A DNA stretch of 64,000 bases from Clostridium sp. GTDB taxonomy: Bacteria > Bacillota > Clostridia > Clostridiales > Clostridiaceae. The notes under the pieces were generated by a model. That model was not told the DNA's origin and made no database searches. It saw only the letters and a program-made list of their open reading frames with translations. The DNA lies in assembly GCF_021372645.1 (NCBI RefSeq), contig NZ_JAJFUC010000090.1, positions 1-64,000 of the forward strand. Reading direction: 5' to 3'. Made by a program: the position numbers and the translations under genes. Positions 47,391-57,270 of the stretch are shown one piece after another (positions within the stretch are counted from its first letter, which is position 1; every line of letters starts with the position of its first letter).

Positions 47391-49595
47391 ATGGGAATTA
47401 AGCAAACGTTAGTAAGTTTTATGAAAGAATCTGCGTATAAACCGATGGAGATTGAAGATTTGGTTGCTATATTTGATATAAAGAAAAATGAATATAATGC
47501 GTTTAAAAAGACTTTAAGAATGATGGAACATGAAGGTTTAATTATGAGAACGAATAAAAATAAGTATAGAATAGCTGAGCACAGTCAGGAAGAAGAAGGC
47601 TTAGTTATAGGAAAACTTCAAGCACATGCAAAAGGATTTGGATTTTTAATTCCGGATGAAGAAGGACAAAAGGATGTCTTTATTCCAAGTACTTCTATTA
47701 ATGGAGCTATGAATGGTGATAAAATATCTGTTAAAGTAACTAGAGAAGATACAAATACTAAGAAAAGAGAAGGGGAAGTAGTTGAAATTCTGGAAAGAAA
47801 TACAACTAAGGTAGTTGGCGTATATGAAGATTGCAAGAACTTTGGATTTGTAGTTTCAGAAGATACTAGAATATCTAAAGATGTATTTATTTCAAAAAAG
47901 GATAGAAATGGTGCTAAAGATGGGGATGTTGTTACAGTTAAACTAACGAAATGGCCAGGTGAAAACAGAAAGGCAGAAGGTGTTGTAACAGAAGTTCTAG
48001 GAAGAAAAGGCGATAGAGGAATAGATATTTTAATGATTATCAAAAAACTTGGACTTCCTGAAGAATTTACAGATAAAGTACTGAACTTTGCTGAGGGTAT
48101 TTCCGAGGAAATTGATGAAAAAGAGTATAAAGGCAGAAGAGATTTAAGAGATTTAAGAATGGTTACAATAGATGGAGAAGATGCTAAAGATTTAGATGAT
48201 GCTGTATCTATTGAAAAATTAAGTAATGGAAACTTTAAATTAGGAGTCCACATTGCTGATGTAACTAACTATGTAAAAGAAAATAATCCTTTAGATAAAG
48301 AAGCATTAAAAAGAGCAACTTCAGTTTATTTAATAGATAGAGTTGTTCCAATGTTACCTAGAAAATTATCTAATGGTATATGTTCTTTAAATCCCAAAGT
48401 AGATAGATTGACATTAACTTGTTTTATGGAGATAGATCACAAAGGAAAAGTAGTAGATCATGAAATAGTAGAATCTATTATTAAGACTAATGAAAGAATG
48501 ACATATACAGATGTTACAAAGATTTTAAAAGATCATGATGAAGAATTAATAAAGAGATATGATTATCTTTATGAAGACTTTAAGACTATGGAAGAACTTT
48601 GTTATATATTAAGAACAAAGAGAACTAAAAGAGGAGCTATTGATTTTGAAATAGCAGAAGCAAAAATAACATTAAATGAACTTGGAAAGCCAATTGAAAT
48701 TAAACCTTATGATCGTGAAATATCAAATAGAATGATAGAAGAATTCATGTTAGCTGCTAATGAAACAGTTGCAGAGCATATGTTTAGAACTCATTTGCCT
48801 TTTGTGTACAGAATACATGAAAATCCAGATGAGGAGAAGTTAGCTAAATTTAAAGAATTTGTTTATAACTTAGGATATACTGTTCAGTGGACAGAAGAAA
48901 TACGCCCAAAGAGTTTCCAAGAAATTTTGGAAAAAGTTAAGGGGAAAAATGAAGAAACTGTTGTAAGTACTTTATTGTTACGTTCTATGATGCAAGCAAG
49001 GTATGCACCAGAATGTAGTGGCCACTTTGGACTTGCAGCTGAGTATTATTGTCATTTTACTTCTCCAATAAGAAGATATCCAGATTTGCAAATTCATAGA
49101 ATTATAAAAGAATATTTGCATGGAGAGATGGACGAAAAGAGAATAAATAAATTAAAAAATATAGTAGGTTATGCAGCTAAGCAATCATCGGAAATGGAAA
49201 GAAAAGCACAAGATGCAGAAAGAGAAGTTGATGATCTTAAAAAAGCTGAATATATGGAAGATAGAGTTGGAGAAGAGTTTGAAGGAATTATATCTTCAGT
49301 TACATCCTTTGGAGTATTTGTTGAACTGCCAAATACAATTGAAGGTTTAGTTCATATTACAGATTTAGATGATGATTATTATATATTTAATGAAGCACAC
49401 CTTAGTTTAATGGGTGAAAGAACTAAGAAAATATATAAACTTGGAGATAAAGTAAAAGTAGAATGTGTAAATGTAGATATAGCTAATAGAGAAGTATTCT
49501 TTAGAATTACACAAGAACCTAAAAGAGAAGATAGTGAGGCGTTAAAGATATCTAAGGATAATGTTGACATATTGAAAGTCGAAATACCAGAATAA
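47391..49595 (+). CDS. rnr: Ribonuclease R
   Basis: 734 aa from ATG 47391, seven bases after TGGAGGT; the in-frame ATG at 47376 overlaps that site. Domains in order: N-terminal winged helix, two cold-shock domains (GFGFLIPDEEGQKDVFIPST), RNB catalytic domain with clustered Asp (TIDGEDAKDLDDAVS) near 250, and a C-terminal S1 domain (GIISSVTSFGVFVELPNTIE). It is a 3'-5' exonuclease for structured RNA that works with SmpB-tmRNA in ribosome rescue. smpB follows. Confidence 0.95.
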   Translation: MGIKQTLVSFMKESAYKPMEIEDLVAIFDIKKNEYNAFKKTLRMMEHEGLIMRTNKNKYRIAEHSQEEEGLVIGKLQAHAKGFGFLIPDEEGQKDVFIPSTSINGAMNGDKISVKVTREDTNTKKREGEVVEILERNTTKVVGVYEDCKNFGFVVSEDTRISKDVFISKKDRNGAKDGDVVTVKLTKWPGENRKAEGVVTEVLGRKGDRGIDILMIIKKLGLPEEFTDKVLNFAEGISEEIDEKEYKGRRDLRDLRMVTIDGEDAKDLDDAVSIEKLSNGNFKLGVHIADVTNYVKENNPLDKEALKRATSVYLIDRVVPMLPRKLSNGICSLNPKVDRLTLTCFMEIDHKGKVVDHEIVESIIKTNERMTYTDVTKILKDHDEELIKRYDYLYEDFKTMEELCYILRTKRTKRGAIDFEIAEAKITLNELGKPIEIKPYDREISNRMIEEFMLAANETVAEHMFRTHLPFVYRIHENPDEEKLAKFKEFVYNLGYTVQWTEEIRPKSFQEILEKVKGKNEETVVSTLLLRSMMQARYAPECSGHFGLAAEYYCHFTSPIRRYPDLQIHRIIKEYLHGEMDEKRINKLKNIVGYAAKQSSEMERKAQDAEREVDDLKKAEYMEDRVGEEFEGIISSVTSFGVFVELPNTIEGLVHITDLDDDYYIFNEAHLSLMGERTKKIYKLGDKVKVECVNVDIANREVFFRITQEPKREDSEALKISKDNVDILKVEIPE

Positions 49596-49714
49596 ATATA
49601 ATAAAATAAGCTACAAAAGCAGAGTATTTTTAGGTAAGAGATGTAGTTATTTGATTTACAAAGATGGGTATAATATAATTTTATTAAGAAAATAAACCAT
49701 AGTGGGTGATTAAA

Positions 49715-50182
49715 ATGGCAAGAAAAAAGAATGAGAATTCCTTAGCAGAAAATAGAAAAGCAAGACATGATTATTTTGTGGAAGAAGCAATGGAAACTGG
49801 GTTAGTGTTAGTTGGAACAGAAGTTAAATCTATAAGAAAGGGCAGGGTTAATCTTAAAGAATGTTATGCTGATATTTCTAATGGTGAAATATTTATAAAA
49901 AATATGCATATAAGCCCTTATGAACAAGGGAATATATTTAATGTGGATCCTGTAAGAGAAAGAAAATTACTACTTCATAAAGATCAAATAAGAAGACTTG
50001 ATGGTTTAGTGTCTCAAGATGGATATACCTTAATACCATTATCACTTTATTTAAAAGAAGGTAAGGTTAAGGTTGCACTTGGAGTATGCAAAGGTAAGAA
50101 AAACTATGACAAGAGAGATTCTATGTTAGAAAAAGATCATAAGAGAGATATAGATAGAGCAATGAAAGAGAAATATAGATAA
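49715..50182 (+). CDS. smpB: SsrA-binding protein SmpB
   Basis: 155 aa from ATG 49715 after GTGGGTG; an in-frame GTG at 49706 is less likely. It begins with a basic stretch, then [20 protein letters not shown] and [20 protein letters not shown], both diagnostic. The C-terminal [13 protein letters not shown] forms the helix that enters the mRNA channel. It delivers tmRNA to stalled ribosomes. A terminator follows and no tmRNA gene is visible downstream. Confidence 0.96.
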   Translation: MARKKNENSLAENRKARHDYFVEEAMETGLVLVGTEVKSIRKGRVNLKECYADISNGEIFIKNMHISPYEQGNIFNVDPVRERKLLLHKDQIRRLDGLVSQDGYTLIPLSLYLKEGKVKVALGVCKGKKNYDKRDSMLEKDHKRDIDRAMKEKYR

Positions 50183-50206
50183 AGTCATAAAAGAAATAAA
50201 TATTAA

Positions 50207-50246
50207 AAAGTATGCCTTTGGGATCTTCTCTGAGGCATGCTTTTTT
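50207..50246 (+). terminator. Terminator of rnr-smpB
   Basis: AGTATGCCT pairs with AGGCATGCT, followed by TTTTT. Confidence 0.85.
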
Positions 50247-50402
50247 GATAGAATTAATCATCTAAGTATGCAGGTTATTATTTATGTGTATATGAAATTT
50301 ATAAATTGATATAAAAGTACTTGTAATATCAAGAATAAGTATATAATAAAATAAATCTGATAATAATAGTGTGGATTTGAAATTGTTGATTATTTTTAGT
50401 TA

Positions 50403-50431
50403 TTGACAAATAAAAGAAATGCTTATATAAT
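50403..50431 (+). promoter_or_regulatory. Consensus promoter of the met operon
   Basis: TTGACA (50403-50408) and TATAAT (50426-50431) with a 17-bp spacer, a perfect sigma-A promoter, ahead of the S-box. Confidence 0.85.
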
Positions 50432-50462
50432 CATGTCAGAAACTAAATTAAATAATCGTATA

Positions 50463-50635
50463 TCTTATCAAGAGTGGTGGAGGGACTGGCCCTGTGAAAC
50501 CCAGCAACCGAAATGTTGGTTTTTATCAATATTTTTATGGTGCTAATTCCAACAGCTTTTAGCTGATAGATGAGAGGATAAATTTGCAACGTGTTTTATG
50601 CGCTAGAGATTTATTCTCTGGCGCTTTTGTTTTAG
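50463..50635 (+). ncRNA. SAM-I (S-box) riboswitch with terminator
   Basis: Conserved S-box segments are present in order: TCAAGAGTGGTGGAGGGACT, GGCCCTGTGAAACCCAGCAA, GGTGCTAATTCCAACAG and GATAGATGAGAGG. The expression platform is a terminator, GCGCTAGAGA (50600-50609) with TCTCTGGCGC (50615-50624), then TTTTGTTTT. When S-adenosylmethionine is plentiful it should stop transcription of metNIQ. Confidence 0.95.
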
Positions 50636-50670
50636 TTATCTGGAAACAAAGTCAAAGGAGGAAATGTGTT

Positions 50671-51636
50671 TTGATAGAAATTAAAAATGTAATTAAAAGT
50701 TTTGGGGAAACACAAGTTATAAAAGATGTATCAATAAGCATCAGAGAAGGCGAAATTTATGGGATAATAGGACATAGTGGTGCAGGAAAATCTACATTGC
50801 TTAGATGTATAAATGGGCTTGAATCTTATAATGGAGGATCTATAAATGTAATGGGTAAGGAAGTTTCTTCATTAACAGGTAGAAGTCTTAGGGAATTTAG
50901 AAAGGATTTAGGGATGATTTTTCAGAGCTTTAATCTTATGGCAAGAAAAAATATTTTTGATAATATTGCACTTCCTCTTGAAGTATGGGGTTACAATAAA
51001 AATGAAATAAAAGATAAGGTATTAGAATTACTTAAGTTAGTTGGTTTAGAAGACAAGAAATTAAGCAAGCCATCAGAACTTAGTGGTGGGCAAAAACAAA
51101 GGGTAGCAATAGCAAGGGCATTGGCATTAGATCCAAAGATATTACTTTGCGATGAAGCAACATCAGCATTGGATCCTAAAATTACAAAAGATATTTTATC
51201 TTTACTTTCTAAAATTAATAAAGAACTAGGGATAACAATAGTAATGGTTACCCATCAAATGGAAGTTATAAAAGAAGTTTGTGAGAAGGTTGCACTACTA
51301 GATGGTGGAGAAATAAAAGCAGAAGGAAAAGCAGAGGACTTGTTTTTAAAACCAGGAACTTCACTAAAAAAATTCTTGGGAGAAGAAGATGATGGCATAT
51401 TACCAGAGGATGGAGTTAATATTAAGTTATTCTTCCCAAGCAATTCTTCAGAAAATGCACTAATTACTAAAATGGCTAGAGAGTTAGAAGTAGATTTTTC
51501 AATAGTTTGGGGTAAACTTGAAAAATTTAGAGATGAAGTATTAGGGGGACTTGTAATAAATATAAGAGAAGAAGACAAAGACAAAGTTATAAAATATCTT
51601 GAAAACAAAGATATTCTATTGGAGGTGCTTGAATAA
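50671..51636 (+). CDS. metN: MetN, methionine ABC transporter ATPase
   Basis: 321 aa from TTG 50671, nine bases after AAGGAGG. Walker A GHSGAGKSTL, signature LSGGQKQRVAIARAL, Walker B ILLCDEATSALDP. The C-terminal region (about 240-321, FLGEEDDGILPEDGVNIKLF) is the NIL domain that binds methionine and gives transinhibition. It powers the MetI-MetQ importer. Its stop shares a base with the metI ATG, so the two are translationally coupled. The S-box controls it. Confidence 0.94.
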   Translation: MIEIKNVIKSFGETQVIKDVSISIREGEIYGIIGHSGAGKSTLLRCINGLESYNGGSINVMGKEVSSLTGRSLREFRKDLGMIFQSFNLMARKNIFDNIALPLEVWGYNKNEIKDKVLELLKLVGLEDKKLSKPSELSGGQKQRVAIARALALDPKILLCDEATSALDPKITKDILSLLSKINKELGITIVMVTHQMEVIKEVCEKVALLDGGEIKAEGKAEDLFLKPGTSLKKFLGEEDDGILPEDGVNIKLFFPSNSSENALITKMARELEVDFSIVWGKLEKFRDEVLGGLVINIREEDKDKVIKYLENKDILLEVLE

Positions 51637-52274
51637 TGAGTCAGATAATAGGAAAAGCTTTAATAGAAACATTAGAAATGGTTTTTGTATCAACTACTTT
51701 TTCAGTTATTTTAGGATTTATACCTGCAATAATATTAACAGTTACTGCTAAGGATGGATTAAAACCTAATAAAATAATTTATACTATTTTAGATTTTATA
51801 GTTAATACATTAAGAAGTTTTCCATTTATTATATTGATGGTAATAATTATACCTTTAACGAGATTAATTGCTGGTAAATCAATAGGTACAGAAGCAGCTA
51901 TGGTTCCACTTACAATTGCAGCAGCACCTTTTGTTGCAAGAGTTATAGAATCATCTTTAAGAGAAGTTGATAAAGGAATAATTGAAGCAGCAAAATCTTT
52001 TGGAGCTTCAAATACTCAAATTATATTTAAGGTTATGCTTAAAGAAGCAGTTCCTTCAATAATGTCAGGAATAACTCTTACAATAATAAGCATTGTTGGA
52101 TATTCTGCAATGGCAGGGGCTATTGGAGGTGGAGGACTTGGTCAAGTTGCAATAAGCTATGGATACCAAAGATTCCAAACCGATGTAATGATAGTAACAT
52201 GTGTTATTTTAATTATAGTAGTACAAGGACTACAATTTTTAGGAAATTATTTTTATAATAAATTATCAAAATAG
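51636..52274 (+). CDS. metI: MetI, methionine ABC transporter permease
   Basis: 212 aa with about five membrane segments. The permease loop reads EAAKSFGASNTQIIFKVMLK, followed by EAVPSIMSGITLTIISIVGY, the usual contact with MetN, and AGAIGGGGLGQVAISYGYQR closes it. RBS TGGAGGTG. It forms the membrane channel of the D/L-methionine importer. Confidence 0.94.
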   Translation: MSQIIGKALIETLEMVFVSTTFSVILGFIPAIILTVTAKDGLKPNKIIYTILDFIVNTLRSFPFIILMVIIIPLTRLIAGKSIGTEAAMVPLTIAAAPFVARVIESSLREVDKGIIEAAKSFGASNTQIIFKVMLKEAVPSIMSGITLTIISIVGYSAMAGAIGGGGLGQVAISYGYQRFQTDVMIVTCVILIIVVQGLQFLGNYFYNKLSK

Positions 52275-52285
52275 GGGGAATGAAT

Positions 52286-53119
52286 ATGAAAAAGAAATCA
52301 ATTTTATCAGTAGTTTTAGCCGGAATAGTGGCATTAGGATTAGTAGGTTGCGGAGGAACGACGAATACAGCAAGTAAAGATTCTAAAAATGATAAGGTAA
52401 TAAAGATTGGAGTAACACCAAAGCCACATGAAGAAATAGTAAATATAGCTAAACCATTACTTGAAAAAGAAGGATATACAGTAGAAATAACTGAATTTAA
52501 TGACTATGTTCAACCTAATACTGCAGTATCTGAAGGTGAATTAGATGCAAACTTCTTTCAACATGCGCCTTATTTAAAAGAACAAAATGAATCAAAAGGA
52601 TTTAAATTGGTTTCAGTTGGAGGTGTTCATTTTGAGCCAATGGGATTATACTCTAAGAAGATTAAGAGCTTAGATGAACTCAAGGATGGAGCTACAATTG
52701 CTATTCCTAACGATCCACCAAATGAAGCTAGAGCATTAAAATTATTAGCAAGCAATGGAGTAATAAAAATTAAAGACGGTGAATTAGTTACACCAAAAGA
52801 TATAACAGAGAATTCTAAAAACTTAAAGTTCACAGAGTTAGAAGGTGCAGCAGTTCCAAGATCAATAGATGATGTTGATGCAGCTGTAATAAATGGTAAT
52901 TATGCAATAGAAGCTAAATTTAATCCAGCAAAAGATGCAATTATTATTGAAGATAAGAGTTCAGAAATGGCTAAGCTTTATACAAATATAATTGTTGTAA
53001 AAGAAGGCAATGAAAAACAAGAAAAGATTCAAGCTTTAGTAAAGGCATTGACTTCACCAGAAGTTAAAGCATTTATAGAAAAAGAATATAGTAATGGATC
53101 AGTAATTCCAGTATTTTAA
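52286..53119 (+). CDS. metQ: MetQ, methionine-binding lipoprotein
   Basis: 277 aa from ATG 52286, seven bases after AGGGGG. A lipoprotein signal peptide ends in LVGC, giving a lipidated Cys exposed outside. The NlpA/MetQ family core includes KIGVTPKPHEEIVNIAKPLL, ANFFQHAPYLKEQN and AIPNDPPNEARALKLL. Its ligand is methionine, supported by the S-box upstream and metNI neighbours. The usual N in IPNDP is kept. Confidence 0.95.
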   Translation: MKKKSILSVVLAGIVALGLVGCGGTTNTASKDSKNDKVIKIGVTPKPHEEIVNIAKPLLEKEGYTVEITEFNDYVQPNTAVSEGELDANFFQHAPYLKEQNESKGFKLVSVGGVHFEPMGLYSKKIKSLDELKDGATIAIPNDPPNEARALKLLASNGVIKIKDGELVTPKDITENSKNLKFTELEGAAVPRSIDDVDAAVINGNYAIEAKFNPAKDAIIIEDKSSEMAKLYTNIIVVKEGNEKQEKIQALVKALTSPEVKAFIEKEYSNGSVIPVF

Positions 53120-53166
53120 TAAATTATAAATCATAAAATATTATAGTTTAGTGTTTGAAAATAATT

Positions 53167-53206
53167 TCCTCTGCAAGTAGAGCAAATACTTGTGGAGGAT
53201 TTTTCT
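53167..53206 (+). terminator. Terminator of metNIQ
   Basis: TCCTCTGCAAGTA pairs with TACTTGTGGAGGA, followed by TTTTTCTTT. Confidence 0.85.
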
Positions 53207-53338
53207 TTATCTTTAATATTTAATAAAAATAATGTATACTTTTAATCATAATTAAGAAAATAATGTTTTTAATTGTAAGTGAAAGTATAAAAAGGTAAAA
53301 TGGTAAAAGTAGGAATTATATTAAAAGGGGATTGTGTT

Positions 53339-54301
53339 ATGAACATATCAGAGGTTAAGGTTAAATTACTTGGAAGTGATATATTAAGCATTATTAATGA
53401 GTTTGTTAAGATTGAAGGCTTAGCTATAAAAAGTGTAAATATTGATAATGGAATAATATTAGAAGGAAGTTTCAAAAAGGGAATTAATATAGAATTTTTT
53501 GTTAAAGTAGAATTAATTGAATGCGTTAATAATAAAATTATTGCTAGAATAGTTAAAGTGAAGATTTTAAATCTTGGAATTTCTAGAATTTTAAGAAGTT
53601 TTGCATTAAAACAACTAGCAAAAACATTTAAAGAATATGGAATAGATAGTGAAAAAGATAAAGTGATAGTTAATATAAATACAATACTTAAGGATGTACA
53701 TTTTGTTGATTTAAATATTAATGAAGTTTTTATTAAGAAATCAGAAGTATGGGTTGAAGCTAGTGATATTAATGCTTCAATGCCTGGAGAATTAATAAAG
53801 AAAGTTGAAGCTGAAGAGGTTAAGGAAGAAAAGGAGGATAATTTAGCTACACTGGAAGTTGTAAATAAGGTTGAAGATAATTATTCTAATGGAAGAAAGA
53901 TTTTAGGGGACAAGCTACCGAAAGTTGCAAAAGAGTATAAAGAATATATATTTATATTACCAGATATAATGTCCTTAATTTATAGATTGCTTAAGGATAA
54001 AAGAGTACCTATAAAAACTAAATTAATGATGTCAGCAGCTATTGCATACATAACAATACCTACAGATATAATACCTAATAAAGTACCTTTTATTGGTGCA
54101 ATTGATGATATTGGAGTTGGATTTTTTGCTTTAAACAAAATTTTTAATGATGTTCCATTATCAATAATAGTAGAAAATTGGCAAGGTAAAAATGAGTTAT
54201 TTTTAGTATTGAAAAATGGAGTTGAATATTTAGTTAATTTTACAGGAGCTAGAAATGTAAAAAAATTATGTGAAATTGTAGAAGAATTATCTACATTATA
54301 G
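53339..54301 (+). CDS. YkvA/DUF1232-domain protein
   Basis: 320 aa from ATG 53339 with AAAAGGGG upstream; the frame opens earlier without a site. The N-terminal 150 residues are unrecognised and rich in beta-like Ile/Val segments (VNIDNGIILEGSFKKGINIE). A charged linker (VEAEEVKEEKEDN) leads to a C-terminal DUF1232/YkvA segment, YRLLKDKRVPIKTKLMMSAA and AYITIPTDIIPNKVPFIGAI-DD, which is membrane-associated. The molecular role of YkvA proteins is unknown. Confidence 0.7.
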   Translation: MNISEVKVKLLGSDILSIINEFVKIEGLAIKSVNIDNGIILEGSFKKGINIEFFVKVELIECVNNKIIARIVKVKILNLGISRILRSFALKQLAKTFKEYGIDSEKDKVIVNINTILKDVHFVDLNINEVFIKKSEVWVEASDINASMPGELIKKVEAEEVKEEKEDNLATLEVVNKVEDNYSNGRKILGDKLPKVAKEYKEYIFILPDIMSLIYRLLKDKRVPIKTKLMMSAAIAYITIPTDIIPNKVPFIGAIDDIGVGFFALNKIFNDVPLSIIVENWQGKNELFLVLKNGVEYLVNFTGARNVKKLCEIVEELSTL

Positions 54302-54417
54302 AAGGACTTGTGATATTTGAATATAATATAGATACACATTAGAAAAAGATAATATATTGACTAATTATTTTTTAGAAGAGGCTTGAATAAGGAATTAAAA
54401 AAGAAAGGAATAAAAGT

Positions 54418-55380
54418 ATGGCAAAGAAAGTTTATGCAATACAATGTGGATTTGATGTTAAGAATAATAAGAAGATAGAAAATATTATAGTTAATACATG
54501 GGATGAATGCTTAAAATATGTTAAAGGAGCAAAAGGAGCCAAATACAAGAGTTTTGAAAGTATTGATGATGCAAATATGTATTTAAATGAAGGAAATAGG
54601 ATGCTTAAAAAGAGTGATGAAAACTATCCTAAGGATTGCCTTCATGCTTATGTTGATGGTAGCTATAATTCTTCTGATGGAAGATATTCTTATGGGGTAA
54701 TTTGTGTTAATAATAACGTTGTAGAATACATAGAAAGTAATGCTACAAAGGATGCATCAGAAAAGAATATAAGACAAATAGCAGGAGAGCTTGAAGGTGC
54801 TATTAGAGCTGTTGAATATGCTTTAAAACAAAATCAGACAAAAATAATTTTATTTCATGATTATGAAGGAATAGCTCATCATGCAACTGGTGCTTGGGAT
54901 AGAAAGGAAGAATCATCTAAAGAATATTATAATAAGATGCAAAAATTAATGAATTCTGGAATTGAAGTTATATTTGTCAAGGTAGACAGCCATACGGGAG
55001 ATTTATTTAACGAGCTTGTTGATGAAAAATGTAAAGAATGTTTAGGCATAACTTCTGATAGAATAGTCGAAAAATGGCTTAATAAAAATATTATAGAAGT
55101 TTCTAGCAATGAAGTGAAAAATGAAATTTTAAGTATAGCACCTAATTCTGGAAATAATATAATAGTTAGTGGTGAAAATAAAGTTATTCATGAGATTGCA
55201 GAAAGTGATAAAATAATAAATAAAAATGATAAAATCGCTGATGAACTTAGATTTAAGCAAATTATGAGTTTATATAAAAGTAATTCTAAAGAAGGTAAAA
55301 AGGCGATTTCAAAACTATTAAGCAAGGAAAAAGAAAAATTTATTTTATATTTGTTAAATAATATTCAAGAAAATAACTAG
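54418..55380 (+). CDS. Viroplasmin-domain ribonuclease H
   Basis: 320 aa. The N-terminal hybrid-binding (viroplasmin) domain spans 1-60 (YAIQCGFDVKNNKKIENIIV, KYKSFESIDDANMYLN). The RNase H domain (about 75-205) has catalytic Asp in LHAYVDGSYN, Glu in AGELEGAIRAVEYAL, Asp in LFHDYEGIAHHATGAW and Asp in NELVDEKCKECLG. It cuts RNA in RNA-DNA hybrids. About 115 C-terminal residues follow, Lys/Asn/Ile-rich and unrecognised, ending in a helical tail (KKAISKLLSKEKEKFILYLL). RBS AAAGGA. Confidence 0.85.
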   Translation: MAKKVYAIQCGFDVKNNKKIENIIVNTWDECLKYVKGAKGAKYKSFESIDDANMYLNEGNRMLKKSDENYPKDCLHAYVDGSYNSSDGRYSYGVICVNNNVVEYIESNATKDASEKNIRQIAGELEGAIRAVEYALKQNQTKIILFHDYEGIAHHATGAWDRKEESSKEYYNKMQKLMNSGIEVIFVKVDSHTGDLFNELVDEKCKECLGITSDRIVEKWLNKNIIEVSSNEVKNEILSIAPNSGNNIIVSGENKVIHEIAESDKIINKNDKIADELRFKQIMSLYKSNSKEGKKAISKLLSKEKEKFILYLLNNIQENN

Positions 55381-55506
55381 TATATTTCTTTTACGTTCCT
55401 AAGCTTGAAATAGATAATAAATGTAGAAAAAATTAACTTGGATAACTTTTTGATTAATGCATAATCTACTTATAGAAAATAAATTAATATTAAAGAGGTG
55501 TTGATT

Positions 55507-55680
55507 ATGCAAAGATTTTCAAAGGGAATGATGGCAGGAATTTTAATTGGAGTAGCTGTTGAAATGGCTATGATGCCATATTATGATAGAAATACTCGAA
55601 GAACAATGAAAAGAGCAGGAAGAAAAATGAGAAATATGGCTGAATCCACTTACAGTGGAATACAAGATTGGATGAGATAA
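55507..55680 (+). CDS. Small membrane-associated YtxH-like protein
   Basis: 57 aa from ATG 55507 after AAAGAGGTG. It has a short hydrophobic segment, GMMAGILIGVAVEMAMMPYY, followed by a very basic region (RNTRRTMKRAGRKMRNM). The shape matches small YtxH-like envelope proteins of Firmicutes. Function is unknown. A terminator follows. Confidence 0.6.
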   Translation: MQRFSKGMMAGILIGVAVEMAMMPYYDRNTRRTMKRAGRKMRNMAESTYSGIQDWMR

Positions 55681-55730
55681 ATAATTTTAAACTAGCTAGC
55701 TGATAAAATTTAAACTTTAATTTAATATAA

Positions 55731-55762
55731 AAAGGTGAAAATTAAATTTTCATCTTTTTTTA
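55731..55762 (+). terminator. Terminator of the small YtxH-like gene
   Basis: AAAGGTGAAAATT pairs with AATTTTCATCTTT, followed by T-rich sequence. 55763-55948 shows only AT-rich promoter-like sequence. Confidence 0.75.
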
Positions 55763-55948
55763 TTTAGAAATTAATATAAAAATATATTAGATTTATAAAT
55801 TTAACTAGAAAAATGGATAATAAAATTAAATTATATAAAAATTGGAGTACAGTATATTTTTATGCAGTTTTTTATGGATTTATGGTATAATTAAAGAAAA
55901 TTATAATAAATAATTAAATAATTTGTTGAATAGAGAAGGATTGAAGAA

Positions 55949-57250
55949 ATGGAAATTCTATCATTAGGAGAAAAAATTAAAAGAAAAAGAAAACAATTAA
56001 ATATGACTTTAAAAGATCTAGCTAAAGACAGAATAACTCCAGGACAAATAAGCTTGGTTGAATCAGGTCGTTCGAACCCTTCGGTTGACTTATTAGAATA
56101 TTTGGCTGATGCATTAAATACAACTGTAGAATATTTAATGGAATCAGAAGAAAGTCAAGCTGAGAAAATTAGTCTTTATTATGAACAATTAGGAGAATCA
56201 TGTGTATTACAAGGAGACTATGAAAAGGGACAAAGATATATTGATAATGCTTTATATTATTGTGAGAAATATAACTTAGAAGATAGAAAAGCAATGATAT
56301 ATTTTATAACAGCTAAAGCTTATATATATAAGAAAGATTTTCCTATGGCACAAAAATTTTTTTTATCAGCAAATGTAATTTTTAATAAAAATAATCATTA
56401 TGAAAAAATAATAAAAACTTTTTTATATGTAGGCAATATAGCTTTAGAATTAAAAGCATATCATTCAGCTAGTAGTTATTTGAAACAAGCTGAAAAAGTA
56501 TACTTAGATAATAATTTTGTAGATGATTTTTTGATTGGAGAAATACATTATAATATGGCTAGAACATATTATGATATAGAAGAATTAGATTTAGCATTGG
56601 AGTACTCATATTTGGCAAAAAAAAGATTTGAACAAATATATAATGATGAAGATTATGCAAAAAATTTATTTTGCTTAGCAGAGGATTTTAACAAAAAAGG
56701 TGATTTATCAAATGCTATAAAGTATTCAAAGAAAACATTAGAAGTTTATAAAAAAATACAATATAACAAAGATATAGTTAATATCGAACATAACTTAGGA
56801 AAATTATTTTATGAATTGGGTCATTTAGATGAATCACTTAAACATTATGAAATATCAAAAAACATTAGTGCTCAAAATCATGTTGGTTATATAAATGATA
56901 TATTAATAGATATTTGTAAAAATTATTTAAAATTAAAGAATACTGAAAAATGTAGCATAATATTGAATAATATTGAAAATAGTATTGAAGAAAATGATAT
57001 TGACAGAAAAATTGAATGTAAATTAATTAAATATACTTTATTTAATATTGACGAAAAAATGGAACAAGCAGAGAATGTATTAGTTGACACGTATATGTTG
57101 GCAAAAAATAGTGGAAGGTTAGTTAAAGCCGGTGAATTAGCTATGAGGATTGGAAAATTCTTTATAGAGAAGAATAAAGATGAAGAAGCTTCATACTATT
57201 TAAGCCAAGGAATACAATTATTTAACGGGGCAGAAAAATTAAAAAATTAA
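55949..57250 (+). CDS. XRE-family regulator with TPR domain (first of a pair)
   Basis: 433 aa. Residues 1-70 form a lambda-repressor-like helix-turn-helix: EILSLGEKIKRKRKQLNMTL and ITPGQISLVESGRSNPSVDL. The rest is a series of tetratricopeptide-like repeats (KGQRYIDNALYYCEKYNLED, SASSYLKQAEKVYLDNNFVD, NAIKYSKKTLEVYKK). This is the layout of RRNPP regulators that bind secreted peptides or other proteins. No signal-peptide gene is seen beside it. A weak AAGGATTGAAG site precedes the ATG. The next gene is a diverged paralogue 20 bases later. Confidence 0.8.
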   Translation: MEILSLGEKIKRKRKQLNMTLKDLAKDRITPGQISLVESGRSNPSVDLLEYLADALNTTVEYLMESEESQAEKISLYYEQLGESCVLQGDYEKGQRYIDNALYYCEKYNLEDRKAMIYFITAKAYIYKKDFPMAQKFFLSANVIFNKNNHYEKIIKTFLYVGNIALELKAYHSASSYLKQAEKVYLDNNFVDDFLIGEIHYNMARTYYDIEELDLALEYSYLAKKRFEQIYNDEDYAKNLFCLAEDFNKKGDLSNAIKYSKKTLEVYKKIQYNKDIVNIEHNLGKLFYELGHLDESLKHYEISKNISAQNHVGYINDILIDICKNYLKLKNTEKCSIILNNIENSIEENDIDRKIECKLIKYTLFNIDEKMEQAENVLVDTYMLAKNSGRLVKAGELAMRIGKFFIEKNKDEEASYYLSQGIQLFNGAEKLKN

Positions 57251-57270
57251 GAAGTAAATGGGTGATATAT

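Noticed and set aside
50183..50402. Possible tmRNA gene after smpB
   Set aside because: ssrA often follows smpB, but no tRNA-like acceptor ends or tag frame are visible; only a terminator and the met promoter are found.
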